This document shows, piece after piece, positions 60,991 to 64,000 of a stretch of 64,000 bases of DNA. The stretch spans positions 1,054,001-1,118,000 of the forward strand of contig NZ_JAKGCT010000004.1 in NCBI RefSeq assembly GCF_022230885.1, given 5' to 3'. How positions within the stretch are numbered: the first letter of the stretch is position 1; the number at the start of each line of letters is the position of its first letter. Source of the stretch: Paenalcaligenes niemegkensis. Lineage in GTDB: Bacteria; Pseudomonadota; Gammaproteobacteria; Burkholderiales; Burkholderiaceae_B. Below the pieces are notes generated by a model. It saw only the letters and a list, made by a program, of their open reading frames with translations, did not search any database and was not told the origin of the DNA. Both the position numbers and the translations under genes were made by a program.

Positions 60991-61623
60991 ATGAGCCTTG
61001 TCTCTTTAACGGATCGCATTAACCAGCTGCTCCCGCAGACTCAGTGTACGCGGTGCGGCTACGATGCCTGTAAACCTTATGCCCAGGCCATTGCCGAACA
61101 GGGCGAGCTTATCAATCGCTGCCCGCCGGGAGGGCCTGAAGGCATTGCCGCTTTGGCTAAGCTAACCGGACAGGCCGCTATTGCGCTTAATAAAGACTGC
61201 GGTGAGTTTAAGCCCCAGACCGTCGCAGTCATTGACGAGGCGCACTGCATCGGCTGCACCTTGTGCATACAAGCCTGCCCTGTAGACGCAATCGTTGGCG
61301 CCAATAAACTCATGCACACTGTTATAGCCGATCAATGTAGCGGCTGTGACTTATGCATTGCCCCCTGTCCGGTGGATTGCATCGTCATGGTCGAGAGCGA
61401 TCCCTGGACCGACGCACAGGCTGAAAAAGCCCGCTTAAACTTTGAACGCCGCCAGGAACGTCTGGCCAATAGACACGGCGAAGACAATCTGCTCGCAAAT
61501 CGCGTACTTGCCAACAAGCCTGAGGTCGCCCTTGCCGCAGATGAACCTGAACGCCGCAAAGCCAGCATTGCCGATGCACTGGCACGTGCTCGCGAACGAC
61601 GCGCCAATCACCGCACAACCTAG
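60991..61623 (+). CDS. rnfB: RnfB-like iron-sulfur electron transport protein, soluble form
   Basis: 210 residues. The N-terminal 4Fe-4S domain has [13 protein letters not shown] (Cys19, Cys22, Cys27) and RCPPGG (Cys44). Two bacterial ferredoxin motifs follow, [15 protein letters not shown] and [15 protein letters not shown]. The tail is basic and helical. Canonical RnfB has an N-terminal membrane helix; this protein starts inside the cluster domain and lacks it. No rnfA, C, D, G or E genes are nearby, so the membrane Rnf complex is not implied. nth follows after 6 bp, an arrangement known in betaproteobacteria. Confidence 0.88.
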   Translation: MSLVSLTDRINQLLPQTQCTRCGYDACKPYAQAIAEQGELINRCPPGGPEGIAALAKLTGQAAIALNKDCGEFKPQTVAVIDEAHCIGCTLCIQACPVDAIVGANKLMHTVIADQCSGCDLCIAPCPVDCIVMVESDPWTDAQAEKARLNFERRQERLANRHGEDNLLANRVLANKPEVALAADEPERRKASIADALARARERRANHRTT

Positions 61624-61629
61624 TCAGTC

Positions 61630-62270
61630 ATGAACGCCACCATCCGAACTGAAATTTTTAGCCGCTTCCAGGCAGCCAACCCGAAGCCCACCACCGAACT
61701 TGAATACGACAGTACGTTTCAGCTTCTTATTGCTGTAATTTTGTCGGCGCAGGCCACGGACGTCTCGGTCAACATCGCAACTCGTCGTTTTTTTCCACTC
61801 ATGGTACTCCGGAAGGAATTTTAGAACTGGGCGAAGAAGGCCTTAGCGACTGCATCAAAACCATCGGCCTGTTTCGAACCAAGGCCAAAAACGTAATTCG
61901 AAGCTGTGAAATTTTATTAAAAAAACATCACGGAATTGTGCCTAGCGATAGAGAAAGCCTTGAAGAGCTTCCTGGCGTCGGCAGAAAAACGGCAAATGTC
62001 GTGCTGAATACGGCCTTTGGCCAGCCCACCATTGCCGTCGATACACATATCTTTCGTGTCTCGAACCGCACAGGCATTGCCAAGGGCAAGAATGTACTTG
62101 AGGTTGAGCGACGCCTTGAACGCCTGATCCCCAAAGAATTCCTGCTTGATGCTCATCACTGGCTGATTTTGCACGGACGCTATATTTGTGTCGCACGAAA
62201 ACCCAAGTGTCCGCAATGCGGCATTTCGGATTTATGCGAGTTCAAAGATAAAACGCCTGCCACTACGTAA
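61630..62270 (+). pseudogene. nth: Endonuclease III (frameshifted in this sequence)
   Basis: DNA glycosylase/AP lyase for oxidised pyrimidines. The first frame has FQLLIAVILSAQATDVSVN. The second continues with ILELGEEGLSDCIKTIGLF, the helix-hairpin-helix ELPGVGRKTANVVLN with catalytic Lys, the Asp in AVDTHIFRVSNR and the 4Fe-4S ligands CVARKPKCPQCGISDLC. The break is at the T7-CC tract 61788-61796. One more C (or T) gives RRFFPTHGTPEGIL and 213 residues, family length. It lies 6 bp after rnfB; an iron-sulfur protein next to an iron-sulfur glycosylase is notable but its meaning is unknown. Confidence 0.9.
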
Positions 62271-62416
62271 ATACGATAAGCCTAAACTATGTAAAACCCG
62301 CATAGTCTAAAGCGTGGCAAGTGTCCATAATTTTTACATTGCACACCTACAAACATCGAGCGCAACAGCATAAGAACAACTGGACTGTTACCTCGTCATT
62401 CAAGTAAAGGTGGGTC

Positions 62417-63087
62417 ATGGGTGAAACCACTCTGGAAGTGATTAACTTGCACGTATGGCGCGGTCAAAATCATATTTTGCAAGGCATTAACTTGCACGCC
62501 TGCCGTGGCGAAGTGGTGTGCGTCATTGCTGATGATTACCAAAGCCGTAGAAATGCCCTTCATGGGCTTATGGGCATTGGTGCGAAACGTGAAGGTTCGG
62601 TTCGGGTACACAACATTGAGTCGGTACATCTGGATGTGCTGGCAATGGGCAACCTGGGAATAAACTATTGCTCCAAATCCACCGGTGTGGTCCGCAACTT
62701 AAGTTGCGAGGAAAATCTGTTGCTTCCCTTAACCAACATGGGCATGGGGGGCGGACTGCCTTTGGGTGAAATCTACAGCTTGCTGCCGATGCTGAAACTG
62801 AACAAAGATGTTCCTGCCATACGATTGCCACCAGGAGAACAGCACATGCTGTCCGTTGCCCGGGCATTGCGCGGGGGGCCGACCTATTATTGATTGATGA
62901 TTTATTGGCTGGCGTTGCCCCGACTATTCAAAAAAATGCCCTGCAACTGATCCAAACCTTAAAAGATCGGGGCTACACCCTGATCATGGCAGAAAGTACG
63001 GGCGACCACATTCAGCACATGGCTGATCGCCTGTATTATTTTCAGAATGGTTTATTGCATGACAATCAAATGACGGTAAATTGCTGA
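62417..63087 (+). pseudogene. LivF-like ABC protein with degenerate ATP-binding motifs (also frameshifted)
   Basis: The overall sequence follows LivF/UrtE-type ATP-binding subunits: LEVINLHVWRGQNHILQGIN, REGSVRVHNIES, NLSCEENLLLPL, EIYSLLPMLKLN. The ATPase motifs are altered: Walker A reads ADDYQSRRNALHG (no GxxGxGKS/T), the signature reads LPPGEQHML instead of LSGGEQ, and Walker B reads LLLIDDLLAG without the catalytic Glu. The frame breaks at the G6 run 62873-62878; one more G gives RALRGGADLLLIDD and a 223-residue protein. AAAGG lies upstream of the ATG. It converges on livF with 20 bp between stops. It may be a pseudo-ATPase or a decaying paralogue. Confidence 0.75.
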
Positions 63088-63107
63088 TTCAAGAGAGCTG
63101 CACACCT

Positions 63108-63871
63108 TTACACCGCAGTCGCCTGCTCACGGCCCAGACCCAGATAGCTTTCGATGATCCGCGGGTTGCCGCTTAACTCGCTGGCGGCACCTTCAAGCAC
63201 CATATCGCCGGTTTCCAGGACATAGCCGTAATCCGCAACCTGCAAGGCGGCCCTGGCATTTTGCTCAACCAGCAAAATGGAAACACCCGTTGAACGCAAA
63301 CGCGTAATAATTAAAAGATTTCACGCACAATACGCGGAGCCAGCCCCAGGCTGGGCTCATCAAGCATCAACAATGTAGGGCGCGCCATCAGTGCCCGCCC
63401 CACCGCCAGCATCTGGCGTTCGCCCCCTGACAAGGTGCCGGCCAACTGCTGACGTCTTTCTTGCAGGCGGGGGAACAGTTCATAAACTTCATCTATAGTG
63501 CTTCGCCAGTTTGAGACCCCTTGTCGATACAGTCTAAAACCGCCGAGCAACAGATTATCCTCTACGGTCATACTGGAAAAAAGCTCACGCCGCTCCGGTA
63601 CCAGTGACATACCGGCTGCGACCCTGCGCTCGACTTCCCAGGAAGAAAGCTCTTTACCCTCATAGCAGATTTTGCCCTGGCTGCGTCCTATCAGGGGCAA
63701 TGAACCCATGATTGAATTTAGCAAGGTGGACTTTCCTGCTCCATTCCCGCCAATAACCGTCACAATGCTGCCTTTTTGAACACGTATGCTGGCGTCGGCA
63801 ACCGCAGTTACCTTTCCGTATCGCGTCGACAGGTGCTCCACGCTGAGTACGATATCGTTGCTTGTGCTCAT
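63108..63871 (-). pseudogene. livF: Branched-chain amino acid ABC transporter ATP-binding protein LivF (frameshifted in this sequence)
   Basis: Energises uptake of branched-chain amino acids or related substrates (HAAT family). The N-terminal frame has Walker [20 protein letters not shown], the signature [15 protein letters not shown] and Walker [14 protein letters not shown]. The C-terminal frame has VSILLVEQNARAAL and the usual ADYGYVLETG. The break is at the A4 run 63313-63316. One more base gives [14 protein letters not shown] and 254 residues, family length. The ATG overlaps the livG stop (TAATG). All catalytic motifs are intact, unlike the neighbouring LivF-like gene. Confidence 0.9.
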
Positions 63872-64000
63872 TACACCCCCTTTGGCATAGACTGAGACGC
63901 CATCGCCGGTGTTGCGGCTGCGCTGCCGGAACCAGAAGCGCCAGCCAGCTCATCACCATCGAAATCGTCATCAATGCCACCCAGATACGCCTGTAGCACT
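63871..64000 (-). CDS. livG: Branched-chain amino acid ABC transporter ATP-binding protein LivG, C-terminal end only
   Basis: The minus-strand frame enters at the window edge and ends at TAA 63873-63871. About 42 residues are visible. The start VLQAYLGG matches the C-terminal end of LivG (usually a V-x-AYLG motif), followed by a 30-residue Asp/Ala/Ser-rich tail. The one-base overlap with the livF start (TAATG) supports the livG-livF pairing. No catalytic motif is inside the window, so the call rests on the end motif and context. Confidence 0.7.
   Translation of the reverse strand, partial: VLQAYLGGIDDDFDGDELAGASGSGSAAATPAMASQSMPKGV

Overview
The window is a gene-dense, roughly 50% GC (by eye) bacterial chromosome segment with about 63 protein genes. 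It has no tRNA, rRNA, CRISPR array, prophage or insertion sequence that I can see. Gene content and order point to a betaproteobacterium of the order Burkholderiales, most likely Alcaligenaceae (Bordetella/Advenella-like). The supporting orders are pyrG-kdsA-eno-ftsB; yceD-rpmF-plsX-fabHDG-acpP-fabF followed by rpoE-rseA-rseB-mucD-lepA-lepB-rnc-era-recO; divergent rluC/rne; and a solitary rnfB next to nth. The family assignment is inference from gene order and protein similarity, not from a search.

Layout. 1-6.9 kb: end of holA, proA, a HemJ/CopD-like membrane protein, rlmL, a 46-codon small ORF behind twin palindromes, an RDD membrane protein, hslO and a lone TadE-like protein. 7.0-15.8 kb (minus strand): ftsB, eno, a DUF1330 gene, kdsA, pyrG, an Xaa-Pro aminopeptidase, scoBA ketoacid CoA-transferase and a thioesterase. 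16-21.5 kb: ETF-ubiquinone oxidoreductase, two transporters, an NlpC/P60 lipoprotein and a DUF2325 gene behind a Fur-box-like site. 21.7-26.7 kb: cysB, lptF, pepA-holC and a BAX-inhibitor-like protein. 26.7-43.97 kb (minus strand): a long chain running from yceD through fatty-acid synthesis, the sigma-E operon, protein export and RNA processing to recO, a PIN-domain gene and a RarD-like transporter. 44-49.5 kb: maf, a tetrapyrrole-methylase-like protein, an amidase lipoprotein, msrPQ, a HAD phosphatase and rluC. 50-59 kb: rne, accD, trpBA and relA. 59-64 kb: fdxA, phaZ, rnfB-nth, a degenerate LivF-like ABC protein, livF and the end of livG.

The strongest window-wide signal is that eleven genes (rlmL, eno, kdsA, scoB, an EamA gene, era, rne, trpB, nth, a livF-like gene and livF) are each interrupted by exactly one missing base in or beside a short homopolymer. 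Restoring one base gives an exact codon multiple and family-typical length every time. Several are normally essential (eno, kdsA, era, rne), so I read these as homopolymer undercalls in the sequence rather than gene decay. They are listed as pseudogene only because the given bases do not encode a continuous protein; kdsA is kept as CDS.

The best candidates for something undescribed are: the LivF-like protein at 62417-63087, which has lost Walker A, the LSGGQ signature and the Walker B glutamate yet keeps an otherwise open frame; the two GGGTTAACCC palindromes 18 bp apart in front of an unrecognised 46-residue protein; a Fur-box-like site in front of a cysteine-bearing DUF2325 gene; an internally shortened RecO translationally coupled to a PIN-domain protein; and a mutually exclusive hairpin pair between acpP and fabF.
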